A DNA stretch of 64,000 bases from Lepidurus packardi (taxonomy: Eukaryota > Arthropoda > Branchiopoda > Notostraca > Triopsidae), in contig JAKZAN010000002.1 in the NCBI GenBank assembly GCA_023053545.1, forward strand, positions 10,722,790 to 10,786,789. Reading direction: 5' to 3'. The notes below the pieces were generated by a model, which did no database searches, was not told the origin of the DNA, and saw nothing but the letters and a program-made list of their open reading frames with translations. Positions 50,182-61,011 of this stretch are shown here, piece after piece; positions within the stretch are counted from its first letter, which is position 1; each line of letters starts with the position of its first letter. The position numbers were made by a program, and so were the translations under genes.

Positions 50182-52359
50182 ATGGAAAATCCTGCCTTTA
50201 CTTTGAATTCCGATTGCAATGGCCAAAGTCAATTTGAGAAAAGGAAAGTATTTCAATTAAAGTTACTCTTTAATGTGACATTACTTCATGCCCTAATTAA
50301 ATTTTCTTGAATCATTGCAGTGAGGAAACAAGTACCGGTGTGCACTTGGAGCGAAAAATTGGTTTTGTTCGTGGAACTTCTTTTGTAATTGGAATTATTA
50401 TCGGTATTGTTTTCTTAACGATAAGAATGCAGAATTAAAACTTCTCTAATATACAAAGGGTCCGGAATTTTTGTCGCGCCAGGTCAAGTTTTGGCACAAA
50501 CCGGTTCAGTCGGCATGTGTCTTATTGTATGGACAACTGGCGGAATCCTGTCTTCACTAGGTGTGTATATGGGTCTGACAAAGCTAAATACGCTATGACT
50601 TTCTATATTTTCTACAAATTACAGGAGCTTTAGCCTACACTGAGTTGGGAGCTATTATTCCCAAATCTGGTAGCGACTATGCATTCTTCTTGGAATTCTT
50701 TGGTCCCATGCATCCCTTTTGGGGTCCTGTACCAGCATTTTTATGCATTTGGATGAACATTCTCTTTGCTACTCCTGCTGGGCAAGCCGTTGACGCCGTC
50801 ACTTTAGCTCGTTATGTGATTACGCCCTTTCTTGAAGGGTTTGGAATCTGTGCAGATTCCGAAGGTGTTTACCATGCCATTAACCTTGGAGCTTTCCTTT
50901 CAATAAGTACAGCACATAGACAAGCTACAGGTTATCATATCCTTCAAAACAAACCATTCTCAACGCAGGTCTGGTTACCTATATTAATTGCTATAGTGTC
51001 TCAGTTGCTGCAAGAGTACAAGTCGTTTTTACGATTGCCAAGCTAGCTGCTATTGCTGTAATCATTGTTGGAGGTTTTTATAAGATGGCTACAGGTACGC
51101 TTACCTTTATCTCCAGTGGAAGTGATAGATTATTTTTTTTTTTAAATTCGAGCACAGGCAGTGTGCAATATTTAGCACAAGGTATGATTGGAACCACTGA
51201 TTCCCTTGCAGACATTGCTCAAGCCTTCTACGGATGTTTATTCGCATACGCTGGATGGTAAGTGATTTCCAGTTTCCAATGTGTAATAACTTATATAAAA
51301 GAATCTAATCAAGGCAAGATATCACCTTGATCACTGAAGAAATTCAAAACCCTGCCAAAAACCTACCGCGATGTGTTCTTACTGGAGTTGCGTTCGTAAC
51401 AGTTTGTAATGTGTTGATCAACGTAGGCTTTTTAGCTGTTCTCTCCCCTTCAGAGATAATCAGTTCGCAGGCTGTGGCAACCGTACGTAATAAATATGAA
51501 CTAACTTAACGACTTACCTAGGGCTGTCTAGGATTGGGCCAATAATGTACTAGGAGTTGCTAGCTTCCTTATCCCGGTGGGCGTTGCGATGTGTATGTTT
51601 GGGTCACAAAACGGTGCAACTTTTACAGCAGCCCGGTAATTAAATTTGTTTCATTTACTTAAAGCTGTCAACTATCGTAATTATTGCCAAGGCTATCTTA
51701 CGCCGGCGGACGAGAAGGACATTTTCCGCGAGTTTTATCTTATATTGACATAGAGCGACGCACTCCAAAACCTGCTCTCCTTTTTAATGTATATAAACTA
51801 GTGTTATCACAAAAAGTTAAAATATTTACAGCTTTTATATAAAACATAGGCATGCATGTCTTTCATCATGGTTATGCTGGGCAATCCAGCTGTCCTTATC
51901 AATATCTACTCGTTTACTCTTTGTATTTCCAATGGACTGGCCATGGTAGTGCTTCTTATTCTTAAAAGACGACCTGCGAAAGAGGAAAGTCGTTTCCAAG
52001 TACTCTTTCCATAAAAATAATACGCGTGTTAATCTCTATTTTTTTCGGTCTTTTTCTAGACGCCTGTAATTGTACCAATAATTTTTCTTTTGATGTCAAT
52101 ATTTCTTGTTGTAATGCCCATTGTGAGCAACTCTGGAGTGGAATTTCTGTACTCCTTCTTGCTATACTTCATCGGGTTTTTGTACTACGTGCCATTCGTC
52201 TACTACCGCAAATCGTTTCCCGGATTGGGTAAGGAAGATGTTTTATTTCGTTCTCTTCCATTTTCCGCGCTTGATGAGTGTTCTCGATCGACAGATTCGA
52301 CTGACACTATTCTACAACATCTTCTAAACGTCATCCCTCCGAAAACGACAAGTGATTAA
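50182..52359 (+). CDS. SLC7-family (L-type/heteromeric) amino-acid transporter
   Basis: Eleven exons (50182-50247, 50325-50403, 50459-50560, 50625-50906, 50969-51094, 51158-51257, 51314-51482, 51532-51635, 51692-51788, 51850-51999, 52060-52359) give 524 residues, typical of LAT proteins. The substrate-binding GSGIF motif in helix 1, AYTELGAIIPKSG, TPAGQAVDAVTLARYV, INCYSVSVAARVQVVF, FAYAGWQDI and the TEEIQNPAKNLPR loop all match SLC7 light chains. A Cys in the second extracellular loop (GICADSEG) lies where LATs form the disulfide to the 4F2hc/CD98 heavy chain. Twelve membrane segments are expected. Substrate class (neutral or dibasic) cannot be fixed by eye. The first exon (22 residues) and the use of the AG at 50324 are the least certain parts; the obvious CAG at 50320 would create a stop. 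The gene is flanked by a relic and by a pseudogene copy. Confidence 0.9.
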
Positions 52360-53693
52360 AGGAAAATTAATTACGAAATTAATCCAGCTTTTCTTAAAAA
52401 AATAGTTTCGTAAAAGTGTTGTGTAAGTCTCATAAGTTTACTTAAACCCAATAATTGTTGTTCCAAGTAAATAATTGTTCCAAAGAAAAGACAGATATAA
52501 TTTACGAAAAATATTTAGGCCCTGCTTTGTATTAAATGTAAGACATTTTCGACAATGTTTTAAGGTTGTTTTATAATTAGCTAGCAACGCGTACGACGAA
52601 AAGCGGATAAGCGCTAACGGTAATTAGGGTTATTTGTTCGCAGACTTTAGAATAGGTTTCATGCAAATTGGCCTTCAAACCAATCTGCTCAACACAAAAC
52701 AAGACAAAATTTAAGCAACTAAATCTTCAATTTCTTAAACAATTGATGAAAGATTAGTTTGAAGCCTGATTATAACTATTCTTAACTCCTTAAAAACTTA
52801 GATATTGTCATGTTTAGTCCCGTTGGTTAAAACCAGAAAAAGTCTCATGTAAGCTTTCTGATATAAATCGTGGAATTAGCTTTTTTTGTATAACACCAAA
52901 ACGTGGCCGGCCAGGTTCAAGAGAAGATGCATACTTCCAGCCTAACCTGAACGAGTGCTGTCCAACATCAACAGTGGCGCTGATGTTCCTCTTCAATGTG
53001 CAACTAATTTATTTCCTACACCTAATTTTCTTCGAAATCGAAAAAAGTTAAGACCAGTTTTTTCCCCCTTTTTTAGTGCTTCAAACTACTGTAACAATAA
53101 TGTTTGCGAATTTTTAATGTATTTGTGAGCTTTTAATAAAAATATTGTAAAACAAACAAATGGCCTTGTAATTATTTCAAACAGTTTTGACCCACAATCC
53201 AAAATTAAGGAAGGCTTTTTTATTACACTTTTAAATACAATAGAAAGTAATAAATACAATGAGAATTAGAGAAACTTCTATAGAATACGGGCGGAACTAC
53301 AGAATACGGTCGAACCGTCAAATTTCTATAAATCGAACAAAAGATGGATGCTACCCTCACACTGTACACTAGTTTACTTCCTAGTTGTATTTATAGATGT
53401 TTCAACGACCATTAAGTATAAGCCCAAGACCGCGTGGATAACACGCACGACTGGGGACCCAAAGGTCCTCGGTTCAATTCCCGGTCGAGGCACTTTATTT
53501 CGTCGAAAAAACTAAATATTTAATGGCTCCGTTTCCCAGTACCATATGCCTTCCCGGCAAGGTTCCTATTCCCATATTCGAAATTGTGATGCTTCGGCAT
53601 TACGAGCTCGAATATCGTGGATAGGAAACCGAGCAGGGGAGTTGGGAACAGGGAAAAGGGGCGAGGCTCTCAATTTTTGACGATTTTTCAAGG
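52360..53693. other. Intergenic spacer downstream of SLC7
   Basis: The first about 200 nt match the sequence downstream of the pseudogene copy (62720-62950), showing that the duplication extended past the coding region. The rest is AT-rich with no gene apart from a tRNA-like segment near 53.45 kb. Confidence 0.5.
53425..53492 (+). other. tRNA-like/SINE-like segment with B box
   Basis: GGTTCAATTCCC is a good pol III B box, and the following CGGTCGAGGCA resembles the 3' half of a T arm and acceptor stem. No matching 5' acceptor strand or normal anticodon arm can be folded; a GGACC-CAAA-GGTCC hairpin sits there instead. It is therefore more likely a degenerate tRNA or tRNA-derived SINE piece than a functional tRNA. 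Confidence 0.35.
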
Positions 53694-54180
53694 GGACCCC
53701 CTTGATCGTGCAGGGATCCTTATGGAAAAAAGACCAGAAAACGCTTTCCCAGCTCGAAAAGGAGCCACGCCCCCTTTTTGGTCCAATCCACCAATAGGAT
53801 TCGTCCGTTTCGGAAACCACGCCTCCTTTTTTAGCGGATTTTTTGAAAAATCACGCAAGAATATTTAAAATTTTCACTTTTATTGCAAAAATTGCAAATA
53901 ATACAAAAAGGGCATTTTTGGAAACTAAATTTTACGGGGAACATTTTGGTACAACAAATAAGGAATCCCAGTGGGAAGCAAAACATCTCATTTGCACAAT
54001 ATTAGAATCCAATTTTCAGAGCTAAAAAAAATCACAGAACAAAAAATCGAACAGATTTAGAAGGCAGCACTAGAACAATGTTTCTGGAGGGATATATTTT
54101 TACAAGAAAAACAAAAAAATATGAAGCAATTCTTCTCAAAACTTTTTACAATAATACACAACGTCGAACCCACTGGGTGC
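53694..54180 (+). repeat. Dispersed repeat, copy 1
   Basis: This copy shares long near-identical stretches with 58134-58612, in the same orientation. Shared landmarks are GACCCCCTTGAT at the start, then AAAACGCTTT, AAGGAGCCACGCCC, CCAATAGGATTCGTCC, TACAACAAATAAGGAAT, AACAATGTTT and GTCGAACCCA. It has no coding capacity. It is probably a non-autonomous mobile element or part of one; termini were not resolved. Confidence 0.7.
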
Positions 54181-54825
54181 TTTGCAGATTTGGAAGACAT
54201 ATTTGCAAGCCGCCGGATTGTGACACAAGGCCGACGAGTCCACAATCTTGTAAGGGACCAAATTAAAATTACGAAAATGACGAGCAAATTGGTCCGATCC
54301 TGGACGCTGATTTCAAATGGAGAATCATAATCATTTCCTGCTTGATCAGATCTTCTGCCTAACAAAAGTTGTGTCATCTACTGTTTGTCGCTCTTCCATT
54401 GTAATTCACCATTATTACATATTTATTTATATGTGAAACTAATTCACCTTCTGGAAGCTAGACGATGGAGGTTCTGCGGTTCTCTGACAAATTCTGCGGA
54501 CAAATTCGCATCATGGGAACGAGGCAATACCGCGATGGATCAATCACTTCAACTATAATAAGATAAAAATAGACCAATTAATCAAATTGTTAAACGCATT
54601 CAAAAGAAAACTTACATTTCGCTTTCCTTTCCGGTCCTGGCAAAGAACTAAACCTGCAGTAGATTCGCATCCCTGGCCATCAGCCAGCGCGCAATGCTGG
54701 CGTCTCTGACCTCGTTGATGTTGATAATCAGCCAATCCCTCCAGACAGGGTTCCAGGCGTTGTAGCCACAAAAGTGAACACCGATATCGCAGGACGAACA
54801 CGGATATCGCACTGATTAGGCTAGC
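54181..54825. other. Repeat-rich spacer left of the minisatellite
   Basis: No gene is seen. Near 54780-54815 a short internal duplication (CGATATCGCAGGACGAACA / CGGATATCGCACTGAT) precedes the tandem array. Confidence 0.4.
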
Positions 54826-55950
54826 CACCGCCATAATTAACGTTCGAACTGCACGCCAAAGACCGCCACTGCTGTCTATGGTTAGCCACCGCCCTAATGA
54901 AAACCTCCAACGATGTTTTCAAAAGGAATGGCCCCTCCAAAGACCGCCACTGCTGTCTATGGTTAGCCACCGCCCTATTGAAAACCTCCAACGATGTTTT
55001 CAAAAGGAATTGCCCGCCAAAGACCGCCACTGTTGTCTATGGTTAGCCACCGCCCTAATGAAAACCTCCAACGATATTTTCAAAAGGAATTGGCCGCCAA
55101 AGACCGCCACTGCTGTCTATGGTTAGCCACCGCCCTATTGAAAACCTCCAACGATGTTTTCAAAAGGAATTGCCCGCCAAAGACCGCCACTGCTGTCTAT
55201 GGTTAGCCACCGCCCTAATGAAAACCTCCAACGATATTTTCAAAAGGAATTGCCCGCCAAAGACCGCCACTGCTGTCTATGGTTAGCCACCGCCCTATTG
55301 CAAACCTCCAACGATGTTTTCAAAAGGAATTGCCCGCCAAAGACCGCCACTGCTGTCTATGGTTAGCCACCGCCCTAATGAAAACCTCCAACGATGTTTT
55401 CAAAAGGAATTGCCCGCCAAAGACCGCCACTGTTGTCTATGGTTAGCCACCGCCCTAATGAAAACCTCCAACGATATTTTCAAAAGGAATTGCCCGCCAA
55501 AGACCGCCACTGTTGTCTATGGTTAGCCACCGCCCTATTGAAAACCTCCAACGATGTTTTCAAAAGGAATTGCCCGCCAAAGACCGCCACTGCTGTCTAT
55601 GGTTAGCCACCGCCCTAATGAAAACCTCCAACGATATTTTCAAAAGGAATTGCCCGCCAAAGACCGCCACTGCTGTCTATGGTTAGCCACCGCCCTATTG
55701 AAAACCTCCAACGATGTTTTCAAAAGGAATTGCCCGCCAAAGACCGCCACTGCTGTCTATGGTTAGCCACCGCCCTAATGAAAACCTCCAACGATGTTTT
55801 CAAAAGGAATTGCCCGCCAAAGACCGCCACTGTTGTCTATGGTTAGCCACCGCCCTAATGAAAACCTCCAACGATGTTTTCAATAGAAGTTGCCCGCCAA
55901 AGACCGCCACTGCTGTCTAAGGTTAGCCACCGCCATAGTGAAGACCTCAA
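54826..55950 (+). repeat. 80-bp tandem array (about 14 units) with 400-bp higher-order period
   Basis: The unit is 80 bp and contains GGTTAGCCACCGCCC, AAAACCTCCAACGAT, TTTTCAAAAGGAATTGC and CCGCCAAAGACCGCC. Three variant sites (CTAATG/CTATTG, GATG/GATA, TGCTG/TGTTG) define unit types. Counting units from 55041, types run A-B-A-B-C and then A-B-A-B-C again, a five-unit higher-order repeat. Edge units are truncated or diverged. Frames of about 70 codons appear in each unit only because the sequence repeats; 80 is not a multiple of 3, so no repeat protein is encoded. Confidence 0.93.
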
Positions 55951-58133
55951 CGATGCTCGCCTGAAAGAAACAATGAGTAGTAAAAACTTATACATGTAAA
56001 TTAAAGTGCTACAACAATCACTTCGAAGCTCCCCATGAACTTTAAACTGAAATCGGATTCGTTAGAAGTTGACCTCTTGGCACAGGATCACTTCCTCTTC
56101 CCCTTCATTTCGCCACCGAAAACTAGAAGAAAAGGGAAAAATATCAGTACGCATGAAATCAATTCATAAACAAAATGTTTAAAACTTACAAATACGTGTG
56201 AACAAACACATCCGCAGAGGAAGGCTCCCAAAACGGGTGAAAACGCAAAACGTATGAAAAGGATCAAACTTGTCCTGATTCGCGTTTGTAGACTTCCGGT
56301 AACACATAAAAAAACAACAACACAAATTGCATAAAACATGTGAAAGCAGAAGGACTATGGAGAAAGAGAAAAACTTGCCGAGTTTTATGTTTGTAGACTT
56401 CCGACAGACAAATAAAAAACAACAACACAAGTTGCACACGTTTGAGACGTTCGTCAAGTCGACCTCACTTCTGCATTTCCGGTTCGGTACATCGTATGAG
56501 CGTCGCAACACCCAGTTGTCCTCCCCCTTTCGCCACCTTCCACCCAGTTTAGTCGATTAACGTTACCAAAGAACCTGCAACGAAACGTAAAATAGAAAAA
56601 AGTAAGTTCGAAATGTATACAAACGAAGCAAAATCTAACGACATGGGAAAGTAAAAGATTATGTTTTACCTCGACTTCGCGAACACTCCGACTTACAAAA
56701 GTTGACTTTAGCATCGCAGGCAATCTTGGAAACACCGCTGAATGCGAAGAAAGCTCACCAAGGGACCAACCCGAAGAACGGTCTATCGCGGCACTTTTCA
56801 CTCTTGGAAACACTGGGATTTGAAGAAGGGGCATGAAGGAATCCCGAAGATCAGGCAAATGGGCGAAACTTCCATCTGCACTTTTCGCTCTTGAATACAC
56901 CGGGATTTGAAGAAAGGGGCATGAAGAAATTGCCTGATCCCAAGGATCAGGCAAATGGGCGAAACTTCCATCCCTGCCTGGGCTGCGTTCTTCAGTAGAG
57001 GCTCCCCAAATCCGTTGACCACCCGTTAACCATAGAAAAGCTTCGTTGTTACCATTAAAGACCTAATGAATGGCAACAACAAAGACTTTTCGCCGCCCAG
57101 GAAATTAAAAGTTGCGGCAAAAGACCTAACCGGCCAACAACACTTTAACTCCTGGCATACCTGTTCCTTCTGGTTCTCCTGGTTCCCACAGAAGGTAAGT
57201 AGCTACCTCCAAGTAGCAGAATATCAGCTTAGCAGATTAAAGTTGCACATTTTGTCGACTGCGAAGGATGATGTAAGGCAGGGATGAAGTAGAGAGTACA
57301 CTTAACACCAACACATTTTTTGTTTACTGGCGTAGGCCTGACCAGAGTTTTGCCGAACACCACACTTAACACTTTAAACGCGCACTTGAATTGACTCCAG
57401 GTTTTGGAGGATCCAATTCTTAATGTTTTCGAAGATAACGCTTAATCCGATTGTTAATGTTCAACATGCTTGGTAATGTTTAACTATAAACTCACTACGA
57501 GCTTTCACAAGGTCGCTGAGAAAACCAAGTCTGCACTGATTGCTTGCTAAGGAGCAACTGACGTTATAGGGTTTCTTCAGGGTGCACATCCGTTCAAAGG
57601 CAACAAACTTGTGGAGTCGTTCTCTTGAAACTATCCGGACACGGTTTGATGTTTATAAGAAAAACACATGCAGTGATACACAGCTTCGGTTCGGGTTCGT
57701 CAATCCATGGTAGCGAATCAGAGAACGGCTTGCCAAACCGAAACTTCTGGCGAATTCTACTACGACGTGGGTCGAGGGCCAGAACCGAGACACTTCTTAT
57801 GTCTTCGCTTTATTCTAATGGGCGGCGTTTAACAACATAAAGGCACAATGTCATTGAAATGTTGTTAAGTAATAACGCAGGGGATCCAATGGATAGCCTA
57901 TTTGAATAAAAACAACAACACTAGTATAGAGAATAAAAAAAATAATAAGTCAAAACTTACTCCGCCTCTTCATCACCACACCCGAATATAACGCCCTTTT
58001 CCTGCTGGCCTCACAATGCACCATCCTCCACAGGCCCCACAATGCACCCGAACCACGCCCAACAAAACCCAGAGAAGCTCCATTGCTACCGTTTAAGACT
58101 TAACCTTGATACAGACCCTTGATAACCTTGATA
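55951..58133. other. Non-coding spacer with short duplications
   Basis: No gene is supported. Two local duplications stand out: 56285-56331 versus 56390-56436 (TTTGTAGACTTCCG, then AACAACAACACAA), and 56812-56880 versus 56885-56972 (GGGATTTGAAGAA, GGGGCATGAAG, AGGCAAATGGGCGAAACTTC). Overlapping frames on the minus strand here arise from these repeats. Confidence 0.5.
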
Positions 58134-58612
58134 AGACCCCCTTGATACAGCATTATTCCTTATGGAGAAAAGCCCTGAAAACGCTTTTCCAGCTGGAAAA
58201 GGAGCCACGCCCACTTTTTTGCCCAATCCTCCAATAGGATTCGTCCTTTCAGTAGAGGCCACACCCCTTTTAGCACAAATTTTGAAAAATTTAGCTTTTA
58301 TTTCAAATATTACGAATCGTACAACAAAAAGGTTATTTTTGAGATTTTACAGGAAACGTTTCGGGTACAACAAATAAGGAATTCCGTGGGGAAGCAAAAA
58401 TATCCTCATTTGCGTAATTACAGACTGAAACTTTTGGAGCTAAGAAAAATCACAGAAAAAAATCAAATAGTTTTTGTAAACTGAGCGCTAAAACAATGTT
58501 TGGGAGGGATGAACTTGACAAGAAAATAAAAAAATTCAAAAACAATAGTTACGTTAATATCCAATTATCAAAACTTGTACAACTTTACAGAAAGTCGAAC
58601 CCAAAACGCTGC
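58134..58612 (+). repeat. Dispersed repeat, copy 2
   Basis: This is the counterpart of 53694-54180. It ends abruptly where homology to SLC7 exon 4 begins (about 58616), so it replaced or truncated the 5' half of the duplicated transporter. Confidence 0.7.
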
Positions 58613-58895
58613 TACGCATTTTTATGTACTTGGGTCAACATTGTCTTTACTATTCCCGCTGGGTATGCCTTTGGCGCCGTCAGTTTAGCTCGCTATGTGA
58701 TTACGTCCTTTCTTGAAAGGTTGGACTCATTGGACTCAGCTTGGAGCTTTCCTTACAATAGAGCGTTTGCCAAATTCACCAGTGGCATCTACTGAACTTC
58801 ATGTAAACTATGGATCCGCCATCTTGCGCAATAGCACTCCCTAGTCCTTTAAGGTTCAGTGTAGTAGTACAACTGTGAGTCATGTGAATAGTCAA

Positions 58896-59126
58896 GTGTG
58901 GTCTAAATGTATAGAAAAGCTTCCAGGGATCTCAGAGCAGTTGATCAACGAGTATTTTCAGCCACAAACCACATCGGATGGGCATTTTAACCGTAGCGAG
59001 CTTTTCTTAAAAGACCACTATGTTACGGAAGTTGAGACCCTACTTCTTCCTTGTGGAAGAAAACTATGCGTTCGGGCAAAATGCTTTAGAAGTTTCAGAA
59101 AAAAACGATGCACCACATCATTTTGA
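58896..59126 (+). pseudogene. Second transposon ORF fragment, opposite strand
   Basis: An open frame on the plus strand inside the element reads WSKCIEKLPGISEQLIN and onward, with charged, protein-like composition. It converges on the transposase tail. ISL2EU elements carry a second, YqaJ/SWIM-type nuclease gene in this orientation. The fragment is too short to assign, and it has no clear start. Confidence 0.35.
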
Positions 59127-59129
59127 TCG

Positions 59130-60505
59130 TTTTGTGATTTCTTCGTCGCTGATTGACCCAGAGTACAGCGCGAAAACAAAAGTTACAAGTCCATTTGGTG
59201 CAATTCCGAGGAGGCCCTTAAAAGTATGCGTTCCCTTGTAGAACGAGTACAGGCCAGTATTGAGCATGAAAGAAGAAGGGTTTCGCACTTGAGTTCCGTT
59301 GCGTCGATAATCACCCTTGTAGATTGATAATTTTCCCGGAACTCCTCTGGCATCGTTTCTTCAATGTACTTCTTCGGTGGCCACAGCTGTAAGCATCCAA
59401 GGCATATAATACATAAATACATATAAGCATATAATACATAAAGTTTACCAGCTGGTGAATGTCCTACTGACTGTAGATAAACTAATACCAAATCGATGCG
59501 CCAGGTCCTTCTCTAAAAAATTTAAGCGAAGCCGACAAAGCACCAACAAAAGCTGGTCAGCAGAACTCATCTTTCGCGGTCTCCCTCGTGATGTAGGTAA
59601 GGCATTCAGGTTCGTGGCTTCAGGCCCACGCCACTGGATGATATTTTCGCCGTTCTTCCCGGGATCTAAGTGATTCAACAAGCCCTCAAACTCCTTATCG
59701 GATTCCATGCCGGTGTATAACTTAAGCAAGTTTCGGTTATCTTTCAATCTTGCGTACGACATTTGGCACGATTTCAAAAGTTCTATTTCAACACGAGCCG
59801 TTGAAAGTTCTTTTCGCACTTCTTGCAAAGAATCTTGAAGTGCAGCGATTTGATTTTCAGCGTTGTTCCTAGCTTGTTTTTCTTTTTCCAAAACGTGGAG
59901 CAATGAGAATTTCTCTTTCCTCATTTCTTCTAACTGGGACTTTAATTCATCGCCTGTGGGGTCTTCTGGTTTCATATTGCATGTCTCAGGAAATTTTTCC
60001 GGTTGATCGGCAGGCTCAACACATTCACAGCTGGAAGAGGAAGCGATTTCGTCCTCTGGCAAAGGAGTCTCTACATGAAGGCTGAGATCTTCGTGCCCAG
60101 GAAATATTTCGATGGGTAACTCTCGCTTCTTTGGTGATTTCCTAGGTTTGGCTTTTGGTTTAAAGTCAAAAACTGAGGGCAAAACCCCTGGTTTTAATTC
60201 TCTTTTTCCTGATGGAGGTTCGTAAACATAAAAGTCCTTGACTTCATAATGCCTGGAACATGTCACTGTTCTTTCAGTGACCTGAAAATTTTGTTAAAAA
60301 AATTAGTCGTTTATAAATGAAACATTGTGGATTTGAGTTAATTTACCGTGAAATTTGGACCGACGTGTCGCATAATCTGCAACACAAATTTCTTTAGTAA
60401 CTGCTGATCTTTTGGAACTTTATGGAACGAGATTTTCGGGCTCTGATTCAACCGATTTGACACCCACGTGCGCGACGTACACAGAGGAACACAGCAATAA
60501 GGCAT
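59130..60505 (-). pseudogene. THAP-domain transposase (decayed)
   Basis: Exon 1 (60505-60347) encodes the start of a C2CH THAP zinc finger (MPYCCVPLCTSR, then HKVPKD). After a 65-nt intron, exon 2 (from 60281) completes it (TVTCSRHYEVKDFY) and continues through a Pro/Lys-rich linker and a coiled coil (LKSQLEEMRKEKF). A helix-turn-helix of the HTH_Tnp_4 type follows (FLEKDLAHRFGISLSTVSRTF). The DDE_4 nuclease core begins with WPPKKYIEETMP and RVIIDATELKCE. At least two frameshifts (near 59449 and near 59275) and a stop near 59125 break the catalytic domain. THAP fingers bind DNA; the DDE core would cut and join transposon ends. Confidence 0.85.
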
Positions 60506-60735
60506 TTCAGAACAAACTTGTTGCTAAATAAGTTTATTTTCGAGAATAAACGAGGCACTAACTACACGGCCGTATACCAAACAAAAGAGGCATTGCACAA
60601 GATGGCGGACTTGTCACTTCTTGCCACCAGAGGCTTAATTTGGCAAACACTCTATAAGTACAGTAAACCCTACGGGTTACACAAGTTATGATACCCTCTA
60701 AAACTAACCACTCTCAACACAGGTCTGGTTACCTA

Positions 60736-61011
60736 TGATAGGTTTTCGTCATTATTGACCTGATGACAAGAAAAGAATACAAGGTTAAGGTCAGGGACAG
60801 GTATTGCAAGGTCAAGGGAAAGAGTTAGTATAAGAACCGAAGGTAGTCGTCGTAGAGTAGTCGTTATAACCTGATCACGAGTCGATTAATACAGTGGACA
60901 GGAAAGGTTACCAGTGTTTCGTTTGTTTTGTGTCCTTTGTTCATTTGTGTGAGTCTTTATCTACTCAATAAATCAATACGCTACCAATCAAAATAAAGTT
61001 TGAACTTAACA
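60736..61011. mobile_element. Solo LTR (276 bp) with 4-bp target duplication
   Basis: The insert begins TG and ends CA. It is flanked by CCTA on both sides (60732-60735 and 61012-61015), and it splits a stretch that is continuous in the intact SLC7 gene (GGTTACCTATATTAATTGC). It contains AATAAA-type signals (CTCAATAAATCAATACG, AAAATAAAG) near its right end. Orientation by poly-A signal suggests plus. Four-base duplications are common for Gypsy and BEL/Pao elements. Confidence 0.85.

Larger units (their letters stand above)
58760..60653. mobile_element. THAP/DDE DNA transposon, ISL2EU-like (1.9 kb, AT target duplication)
   Basis: The element starts AGAGCGTTTGCCAAATT, and its right end, read on the other strand, starts AGAGTGTTTGCCAAATT. 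A second inverted block, TCCGCCATCTTG, is also shared at both ends (near 58814 and 60602). It interrupts the SLC7 pseudogene exactly where the intact gene reads CAATAAGTAC; an AT dinucleotide is present on both sides (58758-58759 and 60654-60655). Inside are a THAP transposase on the minus strand and a second frame on the plus strand. AT duplications with two opposed genes fit the ISL2EU group (family knowledge); the assignment is inferred. Confidence 0.8.

Noticed and set aside
53425..53492. Functional tRNA gene
   Set aside because: Only the T-arm side is recognisable; acceptor and anticodon stems do not pair.
54878..55920. Series of about 70-codon frames with nearly identical peptides
   Set aside because: These are by-products of the 80-bp tandem repeat read in shifting frames; the unit length is not a multiple of three.
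54826..55950. CRISPR-like array
   Set aside because: The repeats are contiguous 80-bp units without unique spacers, and the genome is eukaryotic.
56454..56954. 166-codon minus-strand frame
   Set aside because: It overlaps locally duplicated non-coding sequence, and the internal peptide repetition follows the DNA duplication. No motif.
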